Shown: positions 13,678 through 20,392 of the stretch, piece after piece | Layout of the letters: each line of letters begins with the position of its first letter | Position numbering within the stretch: position 1 is the stretch's first letter | Assembly: GCA_018714725.1 (NCBI GenBank) | Contig: DVMZ01000068.1 | Location: 1 to 20,392, forward strand | Direction of reading: 5' to 3' | Length of the DNA stretch: 20,392 bases | DNA from: Candidatus Scatosoma pullistercoris | GTDB lineage: Bacteria; Bacillota; Clostridia; Christensenellales; Borkfalkiaceae | Made by a program: the position numbers and the translations under genes | Notes under the pieces: generated by a model | Databases searched by the model: none | The model's input: only the letters and a program-made list of their open reading frames with translations | Told to the model about the DNA's origin: nothing

Positions 13678-14126
13678 TTGTTCGGGAATATCGTTCGGAA
13701 GATTGCGAAGAACTGCTCCGGCTGTTTTACGGGACGGTGCACGCGGTCAACGCGCGGGATTATACGAAAGAACAGCTGGACGCATGGGCGACGGGAAAAG
13801 AGGACGCAGTGCGTTGGGACGCGTCGTTGCGGGCGCATTATGCTTTGGTTGCGGAAGAGAGCGGGAAAATCGTCGGATTCGGGGACATCGATAAGACGGG
13901 CTATCTGGACCGGCTGTATGTGCATAAGGATTTTCAGGGCCGGGGAATTGCCTCGGCGCTCTGCGACCGGTTGGAAGAGCGGGCGGAAGGAAAGATCGTT
14001 ACGCATGCGTCCGTCACGGCGAAGCCGTTTTTTGAACGCCGGGGGTATCGGGCGGTCAGGGAACAGCGGGTGGAGAGAAACGGGGTCTTTCTTACCAATT
14101 ACGTCATGGAAAAAATGAAGCCGTAA
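13674..14126 (+). CDS. GNAT-family N-acetyltransferase
   Basis: A 150-residue acetyltransferase of the GNAT fold, transferring acetyl from acetyl-CoA to an unknown amine. The acetyl-CoA-binding segment is LYVHKDFQGRGIASALCDRL (about 80-99) with the Q/RxxGxG/A signature. FFERRGYRAVRE near the end is the usual beta6-beta7 region. GTG at 13674 is chosen because it overlaps the ATPase stop (GTGA) and has AAGGAG at 13661-13666 with seven-base spacing. Co-translation with the importer suggests, but does not prove, a related substrate. It is the last gene before a bidirectional terminator. Confidence 0.88.
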   Translation: MIVREYRSEDCEELLRLFYGTVHAVNARDYTKEQLDAWATGKEDAVRWDASLRAHYALVAEESGKIVGFGDIDKTGYLDRLYVHKDFQGRGIASALCDRLEERAEGKIVTHASVTAKPFFERRGYRAVREQRVERNGVFLTNYVMEKMKP

Positions 14127-14184
14127 AAACCTTTCGGCAGAGGTGAATTTTCTGCCGCATCCCGGGCGTTAAGCGGCGGTTGCG

Positions 14185-14300
14185 TCGGGAAAAGGGAAGG
14201 TCGGGGAGGAAGCGGCGTAAAAAGGAGCGAACGGGAGTAAAGCGTAATAAAGCGGAAGGAAAAAAGGATGAAAAGGATGAAGAGGGGGGCGAAAGGCGAT
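14185..14300 (+). repeat. Purine-rich spacer before the terminator, non-coding
   Basis: Roughly 115 bases between the GNAT gene and the convergent antiporter gene are again rich in A and G on the plus strand (AAGGAAAAAAGGATGAAAAG is typical). No gene or promoter is seen. It resembles the longer tract at 3605-3980. Confidence 0.55.
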
Positions 14301-14306
14301 AAAATC

Positions 14307-14348
14307 ATCCGCCCGGCGTTTTGACAGCAAAACGCCGGGCGGATTTTG
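14307..14348. terminator. Bidirectional terminator between convergent genes
   Basis: A perfect 16-bp stem pairs 14307-14322 (ATCCGCCCGGCGTTTT) with 14329-14344 across a six-base loop. It has TTTG after it on the plus strand and A-rich sequence (AAAA at 14301-14304) before it, which reads as T-rich on the minus strand. It can end both the ABC/GNAT operon and the antiporter transcript. Confidence 0.85.
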
Positions 14349-14393
14349 TCTCGTTCGGAATCGGAAAACGTTTGTATAACCTGTATAAGCAGA

Positions 14394-15659
14394 TTACACC
14401 TGTTGTCCGACGGGGGTATTCCCCAGCGCGTCCTCTTTCCGGTAAGAAATTTTAAGAAGCAGAGGCGCGAGAATGGAAGTCAGGATAATGATGATAAAGA
14501 CAAAGGGATAAACGGCCGGGGAGACCAGTCCGCTGGAAATTCCCTTTTCCGTACAGATCAGGACGACTTCGGCGCGCACCATCATGCCGCAGCCGACGCG
14601 GAAGCTGTCTTTTCCCGAATACCGGCAAAGCCGTGCGGCCAGCGAACAACCGCCCAGTTTTCCGACGATTGCGGCGATGACATAACAGATCCCGAACAGC
14701 GCAAAGGTACCGGTAAATCCGGAGAAGTCGAGGTTCATGCCGATGTTGGCGAAGAAGATCGGGGAAAAGATCATATATCCCAGCATATCCGCTTTGTTTT
14801 CGACGTAGGGCGTTTCCTGAAGGGTTCCGCCCAGCACCAGTCCCGCGACGTAAGCGCCCGTGATGTCGGCGACGCCGAAAATTTCCTCCGCCACATAGGC
14901 GTAGAGGAAGCACGCGGCAATGGCGAGAATGGGAACGCGGCGGTTGTGCGGATATTTGTGCTCGAATTTGTCGAAGAGCTTTCTCAAAAGCACGCCGATT
15001 CCGATTGCAAGGACGAAAAACACGACGATTTTCAGACAGACCAGCCACCAGGCGGCATTCACCCACCAGCCGGGAAGAATGGACGACGCGCCGGTATCTC
15101 CCGTCTGCGGCGTGAACCCGGTGAGTACGGAGAGAATGACGATGCCGATCACGTCGTCGATGACCGCCGCCGCGACAATCGAAGTGCCCACTTTCGTGTT
15201 GAGTTTGCCCAGCTCTTTCAGCGCCGCGACGGTGACGGAAACGGAAGTTGCGGCGAGAATGGCGCCGTAGAAGAAGTGGCCGAGCAGTCCTTCGCCTTGT
15301 CTGAACGCCCAGGCGGTAAGCGTGCCCAGCGCCATCGGGAAAACGACGCCGAAAGTGGTGATGATGACGGAGGGGAGCCCGGAGGCTTTGAGCTGTTTGA
15401 GATCGGTGCTCAGACCCGTCGAGAACATGATGAGCACCACGCCGATTTTTGCGAGGACGCTCAGCCAGTTTTTGATATCCTCGGAGAAAAACAGATAATC
15501 GATGATTCCGGAGGGAATGTAATCGAGCAGTCCGAGGAGCAGCCCCGCGACCAGCATGCCGATGACGGCGGGAAGCCCGATTTTTTGCGAACCGAGCCCC
15601 AGCAGTTTTGTCAGGATGAGGATGAGGGCCAGGGGCAACAGAATTTCAAAAGGCGACAT
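14394..15659 (-). CDS. CPA2-type cation/proton antiporter (Kef/NapA-like membrane domain)
   Basis: A 421-residue inner-membrane protein of the monovalent cation:proton antiporter-2 family, exchanging Na+ or K+ for H+. About 12 hydrophobic segments are present. SVTVAALKELGKLNTKVGTS followed by AAAVIDDVIGIVILS contains the ion-binding Asp-Asp pair of CPA2 transporters. No RCK/TrkA-N regulatory domain follows, so this is the membrane part only. Reading on the minus strand, ATG at 15659 is preceded by AAAGGAG with eight-base spacing. It is convergent with the GNAT gene and divergent from nfnA. The transported ion is not determinable here. Confidence 0.92.
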   Translation of the reverse strand: MSPFEILLPLALILILTKLLGLGSQKIGLPAVIGMLVAGLLLGLLDYIPSGIIDYLFFSEDIKNWLSVLAKIGVVLIMFSTGLSTDLKQLKASGLPSVIITTFGVVFPMALGTLTAWAFRQGEGLLGHFFYGAILAATSVSVTVAALKELGKLNTKVGTSIVAAAVIDDVIGIVILSVLTGFTPQTGDTGASSILPGWWVNAAWWLVCLKIVVFFVLAIGIGVLLRKLFDKFEHKYPHNRRVPILAIAACFLYAYVAEEIFGVADITGAYVAGLVLGGTLQETPYVENKADMLGYMIFSPIFFANIGMNLDFSGFTGTFALFGICYVIAAIVGKLGGCSLAARLCRYSGKDSFRVGCGMMVRAEVVLICTEKGISSGLVSPAVYPFVFIIIILTSILAPLLLKISYRKEDALGNTPVGQQV

Positions 15660-15811
15660 AATAAGAACTCCTTTGTATGGTGTATGGCGGTAAAATTGGA
15701 ACGGCTTGAACGGCGCGACGTCGGGCGTCGGGTTGAAAGCGCCGGTTTTTCCCGATACCTTTTGTCCGGCGGGGCATTTGTGAAGGAAGGGATTTTTACA
15801 AGCCGTATACC

Positions 15812-15840
15812 ATTATACGCTTCTGTTTTCCGAAAAGCAA
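15812..15840 (-). promoter_or_regulatory. Probable promoter for the antiporter gene
   Basis: On the minus strand, TTGCTT (15840-15835) and a perfect TATAAT (15817-15812) are 17 bases apart. The resulting leader is about 145 bases long. I recognise no riboswitch in it; it contains a few GC-rich inverted segments around 15715-15770. Confidence 0.55.
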
Positions 15841-15912
15841 ACGTTTCGCATGGGAAAGGGCGCGGAAAGGTGTGAATTTTATGAAAAAGGGGGATTTTTT
15901 CGGGGAATGTTA

Positions 15913-15940
15913 TTGACAATTCCGTAAAATATGGTATAAT
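15913..15940 (+). promoter_or_regulatory. Strong sigma-A promoter for nfnAB
   Basis: A perfect TTGACA (15913-15918) and a perfect TATAAT (15935-15940) with a 16-base spacer. Transcription would start about 15947. The ribosome site AAGGAGA lies at 15990-15996. High expression is expected, in line with a central redox enzyme. Confidence 0.9.
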
Positions 15941-16003
15941 AAATACTGGTGTCGGTGACGGCATCCGGAGTTATATCGGTAAAAAAAACAAGGAGATATT
16001 GAG

Positions 16004-16846
16004 ATGTATCGGATTATCGAAAAGAAAGCGCTGAACCCGACGGTCACGCAGATGGTGATCGACGCGCCGTTCGTCGCAAAGAAAGCTCTGCCCGGGCAGT
16101 TCATCATTCTGCGCGTGGACGAAGAGGGGGAACGCATTCCGCTCACGATTGCGGATTACGACAGAGAAAAGGGCACCGTTACGATCATTTTCCAGATCGT
16201 AGGCGCCACGACGGAGAAGCTCAACCATAAGGAAGCGGGGGATACCATTCCCGACTTTGTCGGGCCTTTGGGCCGGCCGACCGAGACGGAAGGCCTGAAA
16301 AAGGTGTGTGTGATCGGCGGCGGCGTCGGCTGTGCCATCGCGCTCCCCGTCGCCAAGGAACTGGCGGCGCAGGGCTGTGACGTCACTTCGATCATCGGCT
16401 TCCGCAGCAAGGATCTCGTTATTCTGGAAGACGAGTTCAAGGCGGCCAGCAAGAAATTCTATATGATGACGGACGACGGTTCCTACGGCCGTCAGGGCAA
16501 TGTGTGCGTGCCTCTGAACGAAATGCTCGCCGCGGGCGAAACCTTTGACGAAGTCATCACGATCGGGCCGCTGATCATGATGAAATTTGTCTGTGCGGCC
16601 ACCAAGCCCTACAATATCAAGACGATTGCCAGCATGAATCCGATCATGATCGACGGTACGGGCATGTGCGGCGGGTGCCGGCTGACGGTGGGCGGCAAGA
16701 TGAAATTCGCCTGTGTGGACGGGCCCGATTTCGACGGCCACGAGATCGATTTCGACGAAGCGATGAGCCGTGCGCGCATGTACGCGGACTTTGAAGCAAA
16801 AGAGAGAGAAGAAACCTGCAATCTGTTCCGCAAGGAGGTAAAGTGA
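16004..16846 (+). CDS. nfnA: NADH-dependent ferredoxin:NADP+ oxidoreductase, small subunit
   Basis: A 280-residue flavoprotein of the sulfide-dehydrogenase/dihydroorotate-dehydrogenase-electron-transfer family. With the next gene it forms the NfnAB electron-bifurcating complex, which couples NADH, ferredoxin and NADP+. Residues 1-95 form the FAD-binding barrel (PGQFIILRVDEEGERIPLTI). VCVIGGGVGCAIALPVAKEL (101-120) begins the NAD-binding domain. MCGGC (221-225) with FACVDGPDFDGH (236-246) supplies C222, C225 and C237 for the [2Fe-2S] cluster. ATG at 16004 has AAGGAGA seven bases upstream. The stop is one base before nfnB. A role as sulfide dehydrogenase cannot be excluded, but pairing with the GltD-like gene favours Nfn. 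Confidence 0.92.
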   Translation: MYRIIEKKALNPTVTQMVIDAPFVAKKALPGQFIILRVDEEGERIPLTIADYDREKGTVTIIFQIVGATTEKLNHKEAGDTIPDFVGPLGRPTETEGLKKVCVIGGGVGCAIALPVAKELAAQGCDVTSIIGFRSKDLVILEDEFKAASKKFYMMTDDGSYGRQGNVCVPLNEMLAAGETFDEVITIGPLIMMKFVCAATKPYNIKTIASMNPIMIDGTGMCGGCRLTVGGKMKFACVDGPDFDGHEIDFDEAMSRARMYADFEAKEREETCNLFRKEVK

Positions 16847-16847
16847 C

Positions 16848-18275
16848 ATGCCCAAGTTCAACATGAATCCGCTGAAAAATCCCATGCCCTCCCAGGCGCC
16901 CGACGTGCGCAACGGGAACTTCAAGGAAGTCGCGCTCGGCTACACCGCGGAGATGGCGATCGATGAGGCAAAACGCTGCCTCGGCTGTAAAAACCGCCCC
17001 TGCGTGGCAGGCTGCCCCGTAAATATCGCCATTCCCGAATTTATCGCCAAAGTGGCGGAAGGGGATTTTGAGGGCGCGTATCAGATTATCGCGATGTCCA
17101 GTTCCCTTCCCGCGGTCTGCGGCCGCGTCTGCCCGCAGGAGACGCAGTGCGAAGGCAAATGCACCCGCGGCATCAAGGCGGGTTGCGAAGCGGTGGGGAT
17201 CGGCCGCCTCGAAAGATTCGTCGCCGACTATCACAACGCCAACGCCAAGGAAAAGGCGACGCCCGTTCCTTCCAACGGCCACAAAGTGGCTGTGATCGGC
17301 TCGGGGCCTTCCGGCCTGACCTGCGCGGGCGACCTCGCAAAAATGGGCTATGAAGTCACCATTTACGAAGCGCTTCACGTCGCGGGCGGCGTGCTTGTTT
17401 ACGGTATTCCCGAATTCCGTCTGCCCAAAGCGATCGTGCAGAAGGAAGTGGACAACCTCAAAGACCTCGGCGTGAAAATCGAAACGAATATGGTCATCGG
17501 CCGGGTGATTTCCGTCGAGGAACTCATGGGCGAATACGGCTATGAAGCGGTGTTTATCGGTTCGGGCGCGGGGCTGCCCCGGTTCATGAACATCCCGGGA
17601 GAAAATCTCAAAGGCGTCTATTCCGCCAACGAGTTCCTCACCCGTTCCAATCTGATGAAGGCGTATAAAGCGGACAGCTCCACGCCTATTCAGCACGGCA
17701 AGACGGTGGCGGTCGTCGGCGGCGGCAACGTCGCGATGGACGCGGCGCGTACCGCGAAACGCCTCGGCGCGGAAGTGCATGTCATTTACCGCCGCGGCGA
17801 AGAGGAACTTCCCGCCCGCCGCGAAGAAGTGGAACACGCGAAGGAAGAGGGGATTATCTTCGATCTTCTGACCAATCCCACCCGCATTCTTGCCACCGAT
17901 ACGGACAATCCCCGCGATCCCGCTTACGGCTGGGTGAAGGGAATCGAATGTATCCGCATGGAGCTCGGCGAACCCGACGCCAGCGGCAGACGCTCTCCCA
18001 AGGAAATCCCGGGCAGCGAATTTGTCATTGACGTGGACTGCGTGATCATGTCTTTGGGCACCTCTCCCAACCCCCTTCTCAAAGCGACCACGCCCGGTCT
18101 CGAAACGCTCAGACGCGGCGAGATCGCCGTGGACGAAAACGGAAAGACCTCGATCGAGGGCGTGTATTGCGGCGGCGACGCGGCGACGGGTGCCGCGACG
18201 GTCATCAAAGCCATGGGTGCCGGTAAAGTGGCGGCTAAGTCGATTGACGAATACATTAAGAGCAAGAACAACTGA
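16848..18275 (+). CDS. nfnB: NADH-dependent ferredoxin:NADP+ oxidoreductase, large subunit (GltD-like)
   Basis: A 475-residue FAD and [4Fe-4S] protein, the NADP(H)-side and bifurcating subunit of Nfn. Cysteines at 44, 47, 52 and 56 (CLGCKNRPCVAGC) and at 91, 95, 101 and 105 (CGRVCPQETQCEGKC) bind two clusters. GSGPSGL (151-157) is the FAD site and VVGGGNVAMDAARTAKRLGA (about residue 288 on) is the NADP site. It is homologous to the glutamate synthase small subunit, but no large glutamate synthase gene is adjacent and nfnA lies one base upstream. ATG at 16848 follows AAGGAGG at 16832-16838. A strong terminator follows. Confidence 0.93.
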   Translation: MPKFNMNPLKNPMPSQAPDVRNGNFKEVALGYTAEMAIDEAKRCLGCKNRPCVAGCPVNIAIPEFIAKVAEGDFEGAYQIIAMSSSLPAVCGRVCPQETQCEGKCTRGIKAGCEAVGIGRLERFVADYHNANAKEKATPVPSNGHKVAVIGSGPSGLTCAGDLAKMGYEVTIYEALHVAGGVLVYGIPEFRLPKAIVQKEVDNLKDLGVKIETNMVIGRVISVEELMGEYGYEAVFIGSGAGLPRFMNIPGENLKGVYSANEFLTRSNLMKAYKADSSTPIQHGKTVAVVGGGNVAMDAARTAKRLGAEVHVIYRRGEEELPARREEVEHAKEEGIIFDLLTNPTRILATDTDNPRDPAYGWVKGIECIRMELGEPDASGRRSPKEIPGSEFVIDVDCVIMSLGTSPNPLLKATTPGLETLRRGEIAVDENGKTSIEGVYCGGDAATGAATVIKAMGAGKVAAKSIDEYIKSKNN

Positions 18276-18295
18276 ACGTTCAGGGCTTGAAAGAA

Positions 18296-18340
18296 CCGGG
18301 CCCGCCGTTTCCTCGGGAAACGGCGGGCCCGGATTTTTTT
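18296..18340 (+). terminator. Intrinsic terminator after nfnB
   Basis: A perfect 17-bp stem pairs 18296-18312 with 18316-18332 (core GGGCCCGCCGTTTCC) across a three-base loop, followed by ATTTTTTT. Read leftward it is followed by a weaker T/C-rich run, so it may also help end the convergent minus-strand gene. Confidence 0.95.
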
Positions 18341-18402
18341 GTTTCAGACATTCGTTTTTTGATTTGCGCCGCGTCTGTTTGCGGCGACTGTTACGGCTAA
18401 AA

Positions 18403-19773
18403 TCAGTCCTCCGTTCCTTCATCGCCGTAGCGGGATGCCCGGCGGAGCCGGCGGCGGAAGACCGAGTACGGGATGGAGAGAAGGATGAGGGCGATCGCCG
18501 CCGCGAAGGCCACCCAACCGCCCGAGAAGAAGGAAATTTCAAGACTCTCCAGATAGGGCAGCAAATCGGCGGGGAGATAGGCCGTTACGGCGGGATTCCC
18601 CGAAGCAATCAGAGAAAAGAGCGCGCCGGGAATGAGCGCCAGGACCAGGAAGGGAATCCAGCCCAGCCAGATGGGCAGTTTCAGTTTGATCGCCGGATTT
18701 TTTGCGAACAGTTTGAATAAGATTTTCAGGATGAGATATGCCCAGGTGAAGAGGACGAAGGCGAGTATGCCGCCGGCGATTTTCAGGCCGGTCACAATCG
18801 TTTCCGCGGTGCCTTCCGGAATTTTGTCCAGCAGAAATTGTTTGACTTCCGCTTTCAGTTCTGTCTGTGCGTCTTCCGTATCGCCGGAATTTCCCGCCGT
18901 GTTTCCCGTGCCGTCCGAAGAGCCGGCGCTTTCCCCCGACGTGTTTCCCGACTCCGAGGAGAGAAGGGTGGCTTCCGGCGCGGCGTCGGAGCCGGAAGAG
19001 TTTTCAGAACGCAAAAATCCAAGCAGCAGGGAAGAGACGAATTGGTCCATATTGATACTTCCGTTCTCGTCTGCCACGCGGGACAGCGCTTCGGCAGTCG
19101 ATTCCCGGATTTTGTTTTTATCCTCTTCGGTCAGCGTTGCGCCCTCAAATTCCGGCTCGCCGGTTTCACGCAGTTTTTCCAGGGCGTTTTCGACGCAGGA
19201 CAACGCCTGTTCGGCGACGGTGTCGACGGTGGCGTTTTCGGCATAGATGGAATCGATGAGGGAATCGACGGCGGTATTGATATATTCTTCGTCAAACCCC
19301 GCTTTTTCGATGAGCTCTTCCACGCGGGCGTCCGTATCGCTTGTTTCCGGATCGAGAAAATTCCGGATCTGTTCGCGAAGAACGTCGTTGACGCCCTGTT
19401 TTGCCGCCGCCCGGAGGGCTTTTTCCGCGACTTCTTCAAGGACGGGAATAAGCTGATCGACAACCGAATCCGCATTGCGTTCGATAGTGCTTTCGATCGC
19501 CGTGGCGCCGGTATCGGCAAAAGAGGAAAACACCTCCTTCGTCCGGATTTCGAGTGTGACGGAAACGGGAATTCCGTCTCCGACGATTTCTCCGACGTCC
19601 AGATTTTCCATTTCTTCGGGAAGCATTTCTTTCAGCAGTTTTTCCTGAATCGGAAAAACGATATGTACCCGCCAGAGCGGAAACAGAAAATGGGCTAAAA
19701 TTGCCGCCGCGGAAAGCGCGACAATCAGAATGTTGCATACAAATACAGCCAGACGGCTGCCGGCTTTTGACAT
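18403..19773 (-). CDS. Unrecognised membrane protein with a large acidic middle domain
   Basis: A 456-residue protein with no family I recognise. It has one N-terminal transmembrane segment (about 8-34), then a long Glu/Ala-rich, helix-prone region (about 40-250) that is probably outside the cytoplasm. Next comes a Ser/Gly/Asn/Thr linker (about 255-300, e.g. SSESGNTSGESAGSSDGTGN), then about three transmembrane segments (GGILAFVLFTWAYLILKILF; WLGWIPFLVLALIPGALFSL; GGWVAFAAAIALILLSIPYS) and a basic-then-acidic tail. There are almost no cysteines. On the minus strand, ATG at 19773 has a perfect AAGGAGG with six-base spacing; a TTG two codons earlier is rejected. It is divergent from spoVAC, so a cell-envelope or sporulation role is possible but unproven. 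Confidence 0.8.
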   Translation of the reverse strand: MSKAGSRLAVFVCNILIVALSAAAILAHFLFPLWRVHIVFPIQEKLLKEMLPEEMENLDVGEIVGDGIPVSVTLEIRTKEVFSSFADTGATAIESTIERNADSVVDQLIPVLEEVAEKALRAAAKQGVNDVLREQIRNFLDPETSDTDARVEELIEKAGFDEEYINTAVDSLIDSIYAENATVDTVAEQALSCVENALEKLRETGEPEFEGATLTEEDKNKIRESTAEALSRVADENGSINMDQFVSSLLLGFLRSENSSGSDAAPEATLLSSESGNTSGESAGSSDGTGNTAGNSGDTEDAQTELKAEVKQFLLDKIPEGTAETIVTGLKIAGGILAFVLFTWAYLILKILFKLFAKNPAIKLKLPIWLGWIPFLVLALIPGALFSLIASGNPAVTAYLPADLLPYLESLEISFFSGGWVAFAAAIALILLSIPYSVFRRRLRRASRYGDEGTED

Positions 19774-19832
19774 AGTCAACCTCCTTGCGGATTTTTATAA
19801 GGATTTATTTTCTGTCCGTTTTCCATATAATC

Positions 19833-19861
19833 AGTTTATCAGTTTTTTGCGTAAAAGTCAA
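19833..19861 (-). promoter_or_regulatory. Possible sigma-A promoter for the membrane protein gene
   Basis: On the minus strand, TTGACT (19861-19856) and TAAACT (19838-19833) are separated by 17 bases. The -35 is good and the -10 matches four of six positions. Transcription would start about 60 bases before the gene. Confidence 0.5.
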
Positions 19862-19907
19862 TCGGCGGGGAATGGTAAAATCCCCCGCTGCGTTTTTGTC
19901 TGCCGTG

Positions 19908-19937
19908 GTATAAATTTTTCAAATTTTTCCCAAATTA
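19908..19937 (+). promoter_or_regulatory. Candidate sigma-G (forespore) promoter for the spoVA operon
   Basis: GTATA (19908-19912) and CAAATTA (19931-19937) are 18 bases apart. The remembered Bacillus sigma-G pattern is GHATR-N18-CATNHTA; this matches at all but one position. No sigma-A-like pair is better placed. spoVA operons are sigma-G dependent in model spore-formers, so the match fits the gene. Confidence 0.5.
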
Positions 19938-19985
19938 TAGATATGAGACGAGTGAAAGTTTTCGACGGTTTCAAGACGCGTGACG

Positions 19986-20008
19986 AGCGGGAAAGTTGCT
20001 TTCCCGCT
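19986..20008 (+). other. Hairpin in the spoVAC leader
   Basis: AGCGGGAAAG (19986-19995) pairs perfectly with CTTTCCCGCT (19999-20008) around a TTG loop. It lies between the candidate sigma-G promoter and spoVAC. The sequence after it is only mildly T-rich, so it is a weak terminator at best and may instead shape the leader or block readthrough. Confidence 0.55.
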
Positions 20009-20085
20009 TCTTCCTGCGGCGAGGGAAAAAACGCCGGGGGAGCCGGGGCGAAAGATGTGCCCGGCGGCGCGGGAGAAGGAGAGAT

Positions 20086-20392
20086 ATGACGGGCAAAAAC
20101 AAGGAAAATTACAACAAAAATTACATCGCTTACGTCAATTCGTTTGCGCCGGCGACCCACCATTTCAAAAACTGCCTGCGCGCGTTCGGCGTGGGCGGAC
20201 TCATCTGCTGTATCGGTCAGTTTTTCCGGTATATGCTGGAAGCTCTGTTCGGGCTGAGCGGCGATGAACTGGCGGGGACGGTCAGCGTATTGCTCATCTT
20301 TCTCGGCACCCTGCTCACGGGGCTGGGCGTATATGACCGGATCGGCCGAAATGCGGGGGCGGGGTCCATCGTCCCGATCACCGGGTTCGCCA
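20086..20392 (+). CDS. spoVAC: Stage V sporulation protein AC (partial, runs off the window)
   Basis: The first 102 residues of SpoVAC, a forespore inner-membrane protein needed for dipicolinic-acid uptake during sporulation and its release at germination. YVNSFAPATHHFKNCLRAFG, then VGGLICCIGQFFRYML, then LLTGLGVYDRIGRNAGAGS and VPITGFA match the family, with two transmembrane segments visible. ATG at 20086 has GAAGGAGA at 20074-20081. spoVAD and spoVAE are expected next, outside the window. The gene shows that the organism descends from endospore formers and probably still sporulates. Confidence 0.93.
   Translation, partial: MTGKNKENYNKNYIAYVNSFAPATHHFKNCLRAFGVGGLICCIGQFFRYMLEALFGLSGDELAGTVSVLLIFLGTLLTGLGVYDRIGRNAGAGSIVPITGFA

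Noticed and set aside
15778..15784. TTGTGAA half-site suggesting a Rex (NADH-sensing) operator near nfnAB
   Set aside because: No inverted second half at the expected distance, and it lies on the antiporter side of the promoter pair.
14346..15875. 509-codon plus-strand frame opposite the antiporter gene
   Set aside because: Asp/Gly/Glu/His-rich reverse shadow; the minus-strand frame has the CPA2 motifs and a proper ribosome site.

Overview
The window looks like chromosomal DNA from a GC-rich, anaerobic, endospore-forming member of the Firmicutes (Clostridia). Three things support this. The right edge carries the start of spoVAC behind a promoter that looks sigma-G-like. Shine-Dalgarno sites are strong (AGGAGG-like) and promoters are sigma-A type. 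The gene set is anaerobic: an Nfn-type transhydrogenase pair, a TM1266-type hydrogenase-system regulator and a [FeFe]-hydrogenase-like protein. A Christensenellales-like lineage is my guess only.

Layout. Bases 1-129 are the tail of an unidentified gene. Bases 422-3485 hold a CNNM/CorC-type transporter behind a near-consensus promoter, then galE and a YgjP-like zinc metallopeptidase, ended by a strong terminator. A 375-bp, almost purely purine stretch (3605-3980) follows, then a structured leader that I read as a probable NiCo (czcD-type) riboswitch in front of a ZIP metal transporter (4144-4908). Bases 5060-7963 are a compact operon: dut, trmB (with an altered core motif), an iron-type alcohol dehydrogenase and a HAD phosphatase.

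The most unusual part is 8016-11045. A well-promoted gene (8106-10487) encodes a protein whose first ~345 residues align in order with the whole H-cluster domain of [FeFe] hydrogenase. Two of the four H-cluster cysteine ligands, and the proton-relay cysteine, are replaced. The domain is joined to 23 tandem copies of a 13-residue Glu/Pro/Val/Thr unit and a strongly basic C-terminus. The next gene on the same strand encodes the TM1266 family regulator that is normally associated with [FeFe]-hydrogenase systems. After it come an NMT1/SsuA-type ABC importer (binding protein, permease, ATPase) and a GNAT acetyltransferase, with translationally overlapping ends from the binding protein onward.

A bidirectional terminator (about 14307) separates this block from a minus-strand CPA2-type cation/proton antiporter. 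The antiporter is transcribed divergently from nfnA-nfnB (16004-18275), the flavin-based bifurcating NADH-dependent ferredoxin:NADP+ oxidoreductase. A second minus-strand gene (18403-19773) encodes an unrecognised membrane protein. It diverges from the spoVAC-led operon that runs off the window.

No tRNA, rRNA, CRISPR array, transposase or phage gene was seen. The best candidate for something undescribed is the pseudo-hydrogenase/repeat protein beside the TM1266 regulator.
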